Source of the DNA: Ralstonia sp. 25mfcol4.1
GTDB lineage: Bacteria; Pseudomonadota; Gammaproteobacteria; Burkholderiales; Burkholderiaceae
NCBI RefSeq assembly: GCF_900104095.1
Contig: NZ_FNJO01000011.1
Location: 124,001-188,000 of the forward strand
Direction of reading: 5' to 3'
Length of the DNA: 64,000 bases
Shown: in pieces, positions 32,157 to 41,563 of the stretch
How positions within the stretch are numbered: the first letter of the stretch is position 1
Layout of the letters: each line of letters starts with the position of its first letter
Program-made: the position numbers and the translations under genes
Notes under the pieces: model-generated
Seen by the model: only the letters and a program-made list of their open reading frames with translations
Databases searched by the model: none
What the model was told of the DNA's origin: nothing

Positions 32157-32702
32157 ATGTCACGTGAATGGATTGCCAGCGTCACGGTTGCCGCCGTCAT
32201 TGAACGCGGCGGCCGCTTTCTGCTGGTGGAAGAGGAAACGGCAGATGGCCTGCGTCTGAACCAGCCGGCGGGCCACCTGGAGCCGGGCGAGAGCCTGATC
32301 CGCGCCGTTGTCCGCGAAACGCTCGAAGAAACCGCCCACACGTTCGAACCCCGCGCGCTGCTCGGCTGCTACATGAGCCGCGGCCGGTCGTCGCGCGACG
32401 GTGGCGATACCACCTATATCCGCTTCGGCTTCACGGGCGACCTGGGCTCGCTCGACGCCGGCCGCCAGCTCGATACCGGCATTGTCCGCACGGTCTGGAT
32501 GACCGCCGAGGAATTGCGCGCCTGCGCCGATCGACATCGCTCGCCGCTGGTCATGGCATGCGTCGACGATTACCTGGCCGGCAAGCGTTTTGCGCTCGAC
32601 GTGCTGCATACCCATCCCACCGCCATCGCCGGCGCCACCGATGCTGCCCTGGCCGCGGTGACGGGGCAGGCACCGGGGCAGGCACCGGGAGCGGCATCGT
32701 GA
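32157..32702 (+). CDS. NUDIX hydrolase
   Basis: A 181-residue NUDIX protein. The Nudix box is complete: Gly39, Glu45, Arg53, Glu54, Glu57 and Glu58 in GHLEPGES...RETLEETA. The sequence and the position before mnmA match the NudJ type (thiamine-diphosphate/HMP-PP phosphatase in E. coli), but the substrate is inferred from position and family. The C-terminus ends in a GQAPGQAPG repeat from a 12-bp duplication. The stop overlaps the mnmA start by GTGA. An ATG three codons upstream (32148) is possible. Confidence 0.88.
   Translation: MSREWIASVTVAAVIERGGRFLLVEEETADGLRLNQPAGHLEPGESLIRAVVRETLEETAHTFEPRALLGCYMSRGRSSRDGGDTTYIRFGFTGDLGSLDAGRQLDTGIVRTVWMTAEELRACADRHRSPLVMACVDDYLAGKRFALDVLHTHPTAIAGATDAALAAVTGQAPGQAPGAAS
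32663..32686 (+). repeat. Two 12-bp direct repeats at the 3' end of the NUDIX gene
   Basis: GGGGCAGGCACC occurs twice in tandem just before the NUDIX stop codon and the mnmA start. It adds Gly-Gln-Ala-Pro units and keeps frame whatever the copy number. Confidence 0.7.
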
Positions 32703-33778
32703 GCGGCAAGCGGGTGGTTGTGGGCATGTCGGGGGGCGTGGATTCGTCGGTCACGGCATGGCTGCTCAAGCAGCAAGGGTATGAGGTCATCGGCCTGTTC
32801 ATGAAGAACTGGGAAGACGATGACGACAGCGAGTATTGCTCCACGCGGCAGGACTGGCTCGACGTGGCGTCCGTGGCCGACGTGATCGGCGTGGACGTGG
32901 AAGCCGTCAACTTCGCCGCCGAATACAAGGACCGCGTGTTCGCCGATTTCCTGCGCGAATACTCGGCGGGCCGCACGCCGAACCCGGACGTGCTGTGCAA
33001 CGCCGAAATCAAGTTCAAGGCCTTCCTGGACCATGCGATGTCGCTGGGCGCCGAACTGATCGCCACCGGCCACTATGCGCGCGTGCGCCAGGCCTCCAAC
33101 GGCAGGTTCGAACTGCTCAAGGCGTTCGACCATACCAAGGACCAGAGCTATTTCCTGCACCGGCTGAACCAGGCGCAACTGTCGCGCACGATGTTCCCGC
33201 TGGGCGAAATGCCGAAGACCCGCGTGCGCGAGATCGCCGCCGAAATCGGCCTGCCGAACGCGAAGAAGAAGGACTCCACGGGCATCTGCTTCATCGGCGA
33301 ACGCCCGTTCCGCGACTTCCTGAACCGCTACCTCCCGACCAAGCCCGGCCCGATGGTGACCGACGAAGGCAAGGTCGTCGGCGAACACATCGGCCTGGCG
33401 TTCTACACGCTGGGCCAGCGCAAGGGCATCGGCCTGGGCGGCAGCAAGGACGGCAGCGGCGATGCGTGGTACGTGGCGCGCAAGGACATGGCATCGAACA
33501 CGCTCTACGTCGTGCAAGGCCACGACCACCCCTGGCTGCTGAAGCCGGAACTCGACGCGGCAGACCTGTCGTGGGTCGCCGGCGAACCGCCGGCCGCGGG
33601 GGCGACGATGTCGGCCAAGACCCGATATCGGCAAAGCGACGCGCCGTGCACGGTCGTCAAGGCCGAAGGCGATGAACTGCGGCTGTCGTTTGCCGAGGCG
33701 CAGTGGGCCGTGACGCCTGGGCAGTCGGCCGTGCTCTATGACGGGGAGGTTTGTCTGGGTGGGGGGATTATCCGGTAG
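32699..33778 (+). CDS. mnmA: tRNA-specific 2-thiouridylase MnmA
   Basis: MnmA adds sulfur to U34 of tRNA-Lys, -Glu and -Gln. The 359-residue product (GTG start, coupled to the NUDIX gene) has the ATP P-loop [10 protein letters not shown] (9-18), catalytic Cys100 in PNPDVLCN and Cys197 in [11 protein letters not shown], and the C-terminal [13 protein letters not shown] segment. Size and motifs are normal. A bidirectional terminator follows. Confidence 0.96.
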   Translation: MSGKRVVVGMSGGVDSSVTAWLLKQQGYEVIGLFMKNWEDDDDSEYCSTRQDWLDVASVADVIGVDVEAVNFAAEYKDRVFADFLREYSAGRTPNPDVLCNAEIKFKAFLDHAMSLGAELIATGHYARVRQASNGRFELLKAFDHTKDQSYFLHRLNQAQLSRTMFPLGEMPKTRVREIAAEIGLPNAKKKDSTGICFIGERPFRDFLNRYLPTKPGPMVTDEGKVVGEHIGLAFYTLGQRKGIGLGGSKDGSGDAWYVARKDMASNTLYVVQGHDHPWLLKPELDAADLSWVAGEPPAAGATMSAKTRYRQSDAPCTVVKAEGDELRLSFAEAQWAVTPGQSAVLYDGEVCLGGGIIR

Positions 33779-33782
33779 GGGG

Positions 33783-33805
33783 AAAGGGCCGTTGGGCCCT
33801 TTTTT
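33783..33805. terminator. Bidirectional terminator after mnmA
   Basis: AAAGGGCC-GTT-GGGCCCTTTTTT lies immediately after mnmA and 9 bp before the end of the convergent lipoprotein gene. Confidence 0.85.
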
Positions 33806-33813
33806 CGTCGTAT

Positions 33814-34659
33814 CTAGAATTCCCCGACGGGTTTGACCGCGCTCTCGCCTGTCAGCAAATCGACACCCAAGGTCGTTCCCCCGGTAACTTTTACGGGCCC
33901 CGCGTTGGCTGCCAGCCACAACGTCCCTTCGAATAGGGTATTCAGCAGCGGCATTCTGCTGGAGTCGTAATAGCTCACCTTGAGCTTGCAGGCATCCTCA
34001 TACCGGGATTCCCGGGCAGAGATGGATTCGCGGCCCAGATACTGCACGGTCACGTGGGTGCGCCGGGCCTCTATATCGAGAGCCAGGCCGTCCAGATGCC
34101 CGCGCCGGCTGTCCGGATCCGGATCGGGCCTTGCTTCGTTGTACTCAATCAGTATCAGCGATAAGCTTTCATTTGCCTTCATGCCCACCAACGTCGGTAC
34201 GCCGACTTTGCCGGTCACTCGATTTTGGTATTCGAAACGACGGTATTTGCTGACGTTGCGGTCGTATCCCCATTGAACGACGCCGAGCGGAAATATCATT
34301 TCGCTCGGATCAACATAGACATCTGTATAGATCGGGAAGGAGTCGGGCCGGTAGGCAACCCTATCGTAGAGTGTCAGCTTTTTTACTTCCTGCCCGCGAA
34401 ACTGCGTATCGACCAAGTCCTTCGCGCCGAATTCGATCATACCTTCGAACTTCCACAGGTTGACCAGCGCCTGGATCATCTGGCCGTCCGGTATGGTCTT
34501 CGTCAGACACGATTCGTCAAAATCGGCGTGCCGCGCAACCGGCGGCGTATCGCCGGGAGGGATGTTTCCTCCGGCCAGACCATCCTGCTTCTCATCGTTG
34601 GACCCGCCACAGGCGGCGGCAATGCCTGCCACCAGTACTAGTGCGCATGTTCTCTTCAT
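33814..34659 (-). CDS. Hypothetical lipoprotein in accessory island
   Basis: A 281-residue protein I do not recognise. The N-terminus MKRTCALVLVAGIAAACGGSN looks like a lipoprotein signal with lipid Cys17, although position -3 is Ala rather than Leu, followed by a Gly/Asn/Pro-rich linker. The rest is probably globular, rich in beta-prone segments (LTLYDRVAYR, YTDVYVDPSEM, RRFEYQNRVTGK), with no known motif seen. Base composition is lower in GC than the neighbouring core genes. It is the last gene of the 33.8-36.3 kb minus-strand island, 84 bp after the immunity-like gene. Confidence 0.7.
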   Translation of the reverse strand: MKRTCALVLVAGIAAACGGSNDEKQDGLAGGNIPPGDTPPVARHADFDESCLTKTIPDGQMIQALVNLWKFEGMIEFGAKDLVDTQFRGQEVKKLTLYDRVAYRPDSFPIYTDVYVDPSEMIFPLGVVQWGYDRNVSKYRRFEYQNRVTGKVGVPTLVGMKANESLSLILIEYNEARPDPDPDSRRGHLDGLALDIEARRTHVTVQYLGRESISARESRYEDACKLKVSYYDSSRMPLLNTLFEGTLWLAANAGPVKVTGGTTLGVDLLTGESAVKPVGEF

Positions 34660-34743
34660 TTTCCAGAAACTCCGGGAAGGGTTGAAGGGGCGCGTGGATT
34701 CTCGGTGGTCTGGTGCCACCTTGTTTATGAGTTCAACTACACT

Positions 34744-35175
34744 TCATTGGCCGATCGCGGTCAGGACAAATTCTTTTTCCCCGACAATATACGTATCTGC
34801 AACCACACCCGGTCTCAAGATGAAACCTTTCAGTGTCGGTGAAAACATTATGCAATCGCTTAGATTAAGTTTAAGCCATTGTTCGTCTTGAAATTTCTCT
34901 ACCCCTTCTGCATTCGAGGTGAAAGGGAATGTCCGTGGAAGCTCTTCATGAAAAAGATCAAATACACTAACCACAAAGAAATGCGATGAATGGTCCAAAG
35001 CTAGAGCATTGGAAATAAATTTCGCATCGTCATCAAAGATGGCCTTGTCATCGATCGTGTCCACAAGCCATCCTCGCGCTTCGATCGCAGAAACAATCAG
35101 ATGCCCTTCAGGGGCGACATACTGTTTAAGTTTCATGAGGGCGTCGTTCAGTTCGTGATTCCTATTTTTTGCCAT
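34744..35175 (-). CDS. Putative CdiI-type immunity protein
   Basis: A 143-residue acidic cytosolic protein (MAKNRNHELNDALMKLKQYV...), no recognised domain, no signal or membrane segment. It starts 14 bp inside the end of the toxin-like tail upstream, the usual cdiA-CT/cdiI overlap. GC is low: bases 34861-34920 hold 23 G/C in 60, against 45 in 60 at 35401-35460. Position, size and composition suggest immunity against the matching toxin; this is inference from context. A start at 35220 (15 extra residues) lies deeper in the overlap. The frame is intact. Confidence 0.6.
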   Translation of the reverse strand: MAKNRNHELNDALMKLKQYVAPEGHLIVSAIEARGWLVDTIDDKAIFDDDAKFISNALALDHSSHFFVVSVFDLFHEELPRTFPFTSNAEGVEKFQDEQWLKLNLSDCIMFSPTLKGFILRPGVVADTYIVGEKEFVLTAIGQ

Positions 35176-35395
35176 ATCTGATCTCCCGTTTCGTTCTGCC
35201 CCTTCCGTTCTGGAATTCAATCGTAGTCCGTCCGTCCTTGCTTGGCCGCAAAATCACTTTTGACGCGTCGTCGAGTGTCCCGATCTTCACTGGTCCCCTC
35301 TTAGTGATTTCCGTTCGCACGCCTTGAGGGTTAAGCGCCCTGAAATCCCGATTCGCAGTGTCGTCACTACTGTTCGGTACTGACTCAATTGAAGT
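35162..35395 (-). other. CdiA-CT / haemagglutinin-type toxin tail fused to the transporter remnant
   Basis: The last 77 codons (starting TSIESVPNSSDD) do not belong to the transporter. They end ILRPSKDGRTTIEFQNGRGR and KREIRYGKK, a pattern seen at the C-termini of large filamentous-haemagglutinin/CDI and other polymorphic toxins. GC drops across the join: 45 of 60 at 35401-35460 against 30 of 60 at 35341-35400. The toxin family cannot be assigned from so short a piece, and its N-terminal part is lost. The immunity-like gene overlaps its 3' end by 14 bp. Confidence 0.6.
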
Positions 35396-36313
35396 GCCCC
35401 GCGTGCCGCGCGCGCCGGGGTCGCCTCCGCCGAGGTCGTGGTTCAGGCTCGCGTAGAACAGGTCGTTGAGCGTCCACCAGTCGTCGAACGAAAGCGTCAC
35501 GCTGCCCAGGTACTTGCCGGTCTGGCTGCTGCCCGAGTCGTCGACCGTGGCGCTGATGCGAAACGGGATGCCCTGATGCCAGCGGATGACCAGGTCGCTT
35601 TCGCCGGGCCGTGCGCCGGCGTCGTCGGCCGGCACGATCTGGATATCGGCCTCGGCCGTGGGGACGCGCTTGAAGTTCTCCAGCCCCTGTTCGATGTCGC
35701 GCAGGTTCAGGATGTCGCCGGGCCGTGCCGGGAGCGCATTTCACTGGGTGGCGCGCGGATTGGAATCTTCGGTGAAGCGGATCGCGCGGATGCGGCCGGG
35801 CAGCACGGTCAACGTCAGCGTGCCCGATTTCAGGTCCTGCGGCGCGGCCAGTACGCGTGTGGTGACATAGCCTTTCTGCACCAGCGCGTTCTGCACGCGG
35901 GCCATCACGATATTGATGCCGTGCGAGCCCAGGCAGCGGCCGGTTGCCGCATCCGCCGGCAGACTGGCTGCGGCAAGCGCCCATTGGAAGCGCTCGGCGG
36001 CGTCGCCCGCCAGCGACAGGTGATCGATCCGGAAGCAGGGGGATTCGTCGGCGGGAAGCGCCTCGGTGGCCGTGGCGGCAGGGCGTTGCAGCCGGACGTC
36101 GGTCTCCGGCTCCATGCGCTCGCGCAATGCGCGCTCGCGCTCCTGTTGCCGGATCAGTTCAGGCGTATTTGAATCGCGTGGTGGTGCGCCGGGCGCCGGC
36201 TGCGCAAGGGCCATGCCGGCAAGGCCGGGCAGGGTAACGATACTGGCGACCAGCCGCCATAGCCGGTAAAGATGCGCGAATCCGCGCGCGTTACGATGAC
36301 TTGTCCTGACCTG
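35162..36313 (-). pseudogene. Two-partner-secretion transporter (CdiB/FhaC/ShlB type) remnant fused to a CdiA-CT-like tail
   Basis: The frame encodes in order a signal-peptide-like stretch (LYRLWRLVASIVTLPGLAGM), a POTRA_2 domain (PCFRIDHLSLAGD ... VMARVQNALVQKGYVTTRVL), and the beginning of the ShlB barrel domain (LRDIEQGLENFKRVPT, WTLNDLFYASLNHDLGGGD, then GTRG). Three lesions are visible: a TGA at 35741-35743 where the frame otherwise continues without shift (ATQ*NALPARPGD); no ATG, GTG or TTG between the upstream TAA (36314-36316) and Met at 36214, so the signal has no start; and a join after GTRG at 35395/35396 to an unrelated 77-residue tail. About 300 residues of barrel are missing. 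Confidence 0.85.
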
Positions 36314-36316
36314 TTA

Positions 36317-36562
36317 ATGCCCCACGTCGCGGCTCCGAAGCTGAATCGGCGCATTGGGATGCAATGAGACAGGAGGTGAACATTGCGTCCACCGATCGTC
36401 CGCGCGCCAGATCAGCGCGGGACGTTAGCGAGAGGCGCTAGAGGTGAAAATCGTAGAACGCTTGAAGTCTTCCGAACAACGGTGGAAAAATGCTTACCGT
36501 TGTATTGCGCCTACGATGTGTGTCAGATCGGCGGACAATCTGTCTCGGACTTTTCCGAAGGT
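36317..36562. other. Intergenic stretch between island and GST gene
   Basis: No gene, terminator or repeat could be supported in these ~245 bases. It may contain the eroded promoter and start of the transporter remnant. Confidence 0.35.
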
Positions 36563-37177
36563 TCAACCCTTCGGCGGCTCCGTATCGATGAACGACTGGC
36601 GCTTTTCGATCTTGTCCTGGAAGGCAACCAGGTTCGGGTACTGGTCGCGCCAGGCGATGTCCGGGAAGCGGAAGTCCAGGTACGCCAGCGCGCAGCCCAC
36701 GGACACGTCGGCCAGGGTGTAGTGGATGCCGGTGCACCACGGCTTGTCGGCCAGGCCCTTCGACATGGCGGCCACGGCGGCGTCGATCTTGCCGCGCTGG
36801 CGCGCGACCCAGCTTTCGCTGCGTTCGGCGGGCTGGCGCTGCGTGGTTTCCAGGCGAACCAGCAGGGCGGCGTCCAGCAGCCCATCGGCGAGGGCTTCCC
36901 AGCAGCGCACTTCCAGGCGCTCGCGGCTGCCCTGCGGAATCAGGCGGCTGACGGGCGACAGCGTGTCGGCGTACTCTGCAATCACGCGCGAATCGAAGAC
37001 CGCGCCACCGTCTTCCATGATCAGGCACGGCACCTTGCCGAGCGGGTTGAACTGGCCAATGATGGTGTCGGGCGACCAGACGTTCTCCTCGATCATCTGG
37101 TAGTCGATCTTCTTCTCCGCCAGCACCACGCGCACCTTGCGCGCATACGGGCTGGTCTGGGACGCATACAGCTTCAT
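36563..37177 (-). CDS. Glutathione S-transferase family protein (YibF-like)
   Basis: A 204-residue GST with the N-terminal thioredoxin fold MKLYASQTSPYARKVRVVLAE (Ser9 in the usual catalytic region), the cis-Pro segment GKVPCLI (near 48) and FDSRVIAEYAD (near 61), and an all-helical C-terminal domain with YTLADVSVGCALAYLDFR. Substrate unknown. It is divergent from purB across ~380 bp. Confidence 0.9.
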   Translation of the reverse strand: MKLYASQTSPYARKVRVVLAEKKIDYQMIEENVWSPDTIIGQFNPLGKVPCLIMEDGGAVFDSRVIAEYADTLSPVSRLIPQGSRERLEVRCWEALADGLLDAALLVRLETTQRQPAERSESWVARQRGKIDAAVAAMSKGLADKPWCTGIHYTLADVSVGCALAYLDFRFPDIAWRDQYPNLVAFQDKIEKRQSFIDTEPPKG

Positions 37178-38936
<1,759 letters not shown>

Positions 38937-39293
38937 CCGCCGCCAGGCGCGCCGCGATATGCCGCGGCGCCGCAATGTAATGGAAGAGGGCTGACCCGAA
39001 GGGGTTGGCCCTTTTTGTTTGCCGCGCAAGTTTCGAAAGAAATGACCCGGCTGATGCCAGCGGCCCGTGCCGCGTGGCGCCCGGGCGCGTTACGATCGGT
39101 TCCCGGGCGGCGGGTGCGACATCTCGACACATCAAATGATTTGAACAACATCATGAAGTTCGGCGCTTCCAACGCACAGCCGGGCACCTAATAATGCGAG
39201 AATTGGCAGCGAATGACCGGACGGCTACTGCAAGAGACTGTCTTGGCGCCGACATAGCAGAATAAGTAATAAGGATCGAAGGGATTGACTGAC
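38937..39293. other. Intergenic stretch purB to cytochrome b561
   Basis: It contains the purB terminator (38987-39016), an 11-bp palindrome CAAATGATTTG (39133-39143) and an AT-rich TAATAAT (39189-39195) that may be a -10 for the downstream cytochrome/YceI operon. No gene is supported. Confidence 0.4.
38987..39016 (+). terminator. Terminator after purB
   Basis: AGGGCTGACCC pairs with GGGTTGGCCCT (two G-T pairs) around a short loop, followed by TTTTTGTTT. Confidence 0.75.
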
Positions 39294-39857
39294 ATGGGTT
39301 TCAAAGCATCCGGGCCGGGGGGCCAGGCGACGTACACAGCCACCGCCATCGGCCTGCACTGGCTGATTGCCTTTGGCATCTTTGCCGCGTTCGGGCTAGG
39401 CCTGTACATGACGGGCATTCCGGGGCTGACGCCGACCAAGCTCAAGCTGTTCTCGTGGCACAAGTGGCTGGGCGTGACGATTTTCGTGGTGGCCGTGCTG
39501 CGCGTGCTCTGGCGCGCCACGCATGCCGCCCCGCCCGTGGCGCCCGGTACGCCGGCCTGGCAGGCCAGGGCCGCCGCCGCCGCGCACCATCTGCTCTATC
39601 TGCTGATCCTGATCGTGCCGATCACCGGCTATCTCTACAGCTCGGCCGCCGGCGTGCCGGTGGTGTACCTGGGCCTGTGGAAGCTGCCGTCGCTGATCGA
39701 AGCCAGCGACACCCTGAAGCCGATCCTGAAGTCCGCCCATATCTGGCTGAACTACACCATGGCCGTGATCGTGGTGGTCCATGCCGCCGCCGCCATCAAG
39801 CATCAGGTGGTGGATCGCGACGGCACGCTGGGTCGCATGATCCCGTTCCTGCGCTGA
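39294..39857 (+). CDS. Cytochrome b561 (di-haem inner-membrane electron carrier)
   Basis: A 187-residue membrane protein with four hydrophobic segments and conserved haem-ligand histidines: His in IGLHWLIAFGIFAAF, in FSWHKWLGVTIFVV, in AHIWLNYTMAVIVVVHAAAA. It matches the prokaryotic cytochrome b561 (YodB/CybB) family, which passes electrons from quinol. Two YceI proteins follow; cytochrome b561-yceI linkage is common, and YceI binds isoprenoid quinones. The ATG at 39294 has GAAGGG about 10 bp upstream; TTG at 39285 is less likely. Confidence 0.9.
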   Translation: MGFKASGPGGQATYTATAIGLHWLIAFGIFAAFGLGLYMTGIPGLTPTKLKLFSWHKWLGVTIFVVAVLRVLWRATHAAPPVAPGTPAWQARAAAAAHHLLYLLILIVPITGYLYSSAAGVPVVYLGLWKLPSLIEASDTLKPILKSAHIWLNYTMAVIVVVHAAAAIKHQVVDRDGTLGRMIPFLR

Positions 39858-39927
39858 TTCGCCGCCGTACCGCAACCGCTTTGCCTGACCAACCGGCCGT
39901 GATGGCCAGTCACCACTGGAGTCTCAG

Positions 39928-40503
39928 ATGAAACGCATGTCCCGTCCCGGCACGATCTTCGTGGCGGCCGCCCTGGCAACGGCTGGCCTGGCCGCAAACC
40001 TGGCGTGGGCCCAGATCGATGCCGCCAAGAGCTCGGTCACGGCCACCGCCAGGCAGATCGGCGTGCCGATGGAAGGCAAGTTCAGGAAGTTCGACGCCAC
40101 CGTCGACTTCGATCCGGCCAAGCTGGCCACGTCCTCGGCCAAGGTCGAGATCGACGTGTCCACCTTCGAGATCGGCGATGCCGAGACCACGAAGGAAGTG
40201 AAAGGCAAGGACTGGTTCGACGCCGGCAAGTATCCGAAGGCCGTGTTCCAGTCGACCAGCATCAAGGCCGGCGCCGCCGGCAAGTACGACGTGGCCGGCA
40301 AGCTGACCATCAAGGGCAAGACCGTCGATGTGACCGTGCCCGCCACGTACAAGCAGGAAAACGGCAGCCAGGTGTTCGATGGCGTGCTGCCGATCAAGCG
40401 TACCACGTTCAACATCGGTGACGGCGAGTGGAAGGACACTTCCGTCGTGGCCGATGAAGTCCAGATCAAGTTTCACCTTGTGACCCCGGCAAAGAAGGGC
40501 TGA
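39928..40503 (+). CDS. YceI-family periplasmic protein (first copy)
   Basis: A 191-residue protein with a signal peptide cleaved probably after AWA (about residue 28) and a YceI lipocalin-like domain ([42 protein letters not shown]). YceI proteins bind long polyisoprenoids. This copy lacks the usual HSxxxF-type opening and resembles the shorter YceI proteins paired with cytochrome b561. It starts 70 bp after the cytochrome gene. Confidence 0.9.
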   Translation: MKRMSRPGTIFVAAALATAGLAANLAWAQIDAAKSSVTATARQIGVPMEGKFRKFDATVDFDPAKLATSSAKVEIDVSTFEIGDAETTKEVKGKDWFDAGKYPKAVFQSTSIKAGAAGKYDVAGKLTIKGKTVDVTVPATYKQENGSQVFDGVLPIKRTTFNIGDGEWKDTSVVADEVQIKFHLVTPAKKG

Positions 40504-40583
40504 GGCGGGCTTGTTCCGCTCACAGCTCCTTGGCCGTTTTTTTTACCGACCTTCCTCTCCAACTTCTTGACGGGAGACTCAAC

Positions 40584-41174
40584 ATGAAAATCCGTACCCT
40601 GATCGCCGCAGTTGCCGCAGCCTCCGCCGCTCTCGCCGCCGGCACCGCCATGGCCAACGCCACGACGTACAACATCGACCCGACCCACACTTACCCGAGC
40701 TTCGAGGCCGACCACCTGGGCGGCCTGTCGAAGTGGCGCGGCAAGTTCGACAAGTCCAGCGGCGTGGTGACGCTGGACCGCGCGGCCAAGGCCGGCACCG
40801 TCGATATCAAGATCGACGCCGCATCGATCGATTTCGGCAACAGCAAGCTGAACGAGCACGCCAAGGGCCCCGAAATGTTCGATGTCCAGGCCTTCCCGGA
40901 TGCCACGTACAAGGGCAAGTTCTCGAAGTTCAAGGGCGACGTGCCGACCGAAGTGGATGGCGTGCTGACGCTGCGCGGCGTGTCGAAGCCGGTGAAGCTC
41001 GAGATCAAGGAATTCAAGTGCATCCAGCACCCGATGCTCAAGCGTGAGGCTTGCGGCGCCGACGCCGTGGCCCAGTTCAACCGTGCCGACTTCGGCATCG
41101 ACTACGGCGCCAAGTACGGCTTCAAGCAGGACGTGAACCTGGCCATCCAGGTGGAAGCCGTCAAGGCCGACTGA
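40584..41174 (+). CDS. YceI-family periplasmic protein (second copy)
   Basis: A 196-residue paralogue of the preceding gene, with signal peptide (cleavage near AMA, residue 24) and the classical YceI start [20 protein letters not shown], plus [15 protein letters not shown] and the C-terminal [16 protein letters not shown]. It has the Cys pair [16 protein letters not shown] that many full-length YceI proteins share. The operon ends at a strong terminator 73 bp later. Confidence 0.92.
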   Translation: MKIRTLIAAVAAASAALAAGTAMANATTYNIDPTHTYPSFEADHLGGLSKWRGKFDKSSGVVTLDRAAKAGTVDIKIDAASIDFGNSKLNEHAKGPEMFDVQAFPDATYKGKFSKFKGDVPTEVDGVLTLRGVSKPVKLEIKEFKCIQHPMLKREACGADAVAQFNRADFGIDYGAKYGFKQDVNLAIQVEAVKAD

Positions 41175-41563
41175 TCACGGCAGGACACTTCTGGCGGAAG
41201 TTGCGCCAGTGGGGAAGTTGTCATTTCTCCAATACATGATGGAAACATGAGCCAGCAGCGTTGCTGGCTCATTTTTTTTGCCGTTTGCATACCCCCCTTC
41301 ATGCAGCAGGTGGACTGTTGTACGGTTCAGAATTGCCACAGTACAATGGTTCGCCGCAGTCCCACCCTCAGGGGCGGCGTTCGCCCCGGTTTCCGCCGGC
41401 TGGCGCGCGCGTCCCGCAAACAGGTCACGCGCATCGATATGAGCATTGGCTGCATTCCCTGATTGGTAGTTTCGCCGCAAGACCCTTGCCTTGAGCTGTA
41501 CCCGGCCGACGCCCGCGGGCGCCGTGTCCCGCAGCGTTTCTCGGAATTCCCTGGCGCGATACC
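41175..41563 (+). promoter_or_regulatory. Intergenic region with phcB promoter and long leader
   Basis: After the yceI terminator, TTGTAC (41318-41323) and TACAAT (41342-41347) at 18-bp spacing form a good sigma-70 promoter; the outer bases also make an inverted repeat (TTGTAC / GTACAA). Transcription would start near 41354, leaving a leader of about 210 bases before phcB. No small ORF in the leader is convincing. Confidence 0.5.
41248..41279 (+). terminator. Terminator after the second yceI
   Basis: TGAGCCAGCA-GCGT-TGCTGGCTCA perfect 10-bp stem followed by eight T. Confidence 0.92.

Noticed and set aside
35741-35743. Selenocysteine or programmed read-through at the TGA in the transporter remnant
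   Set aside because: No selenocysteine signal structure is apparent, the protein family has no Sec, and the frame has two further lesions.
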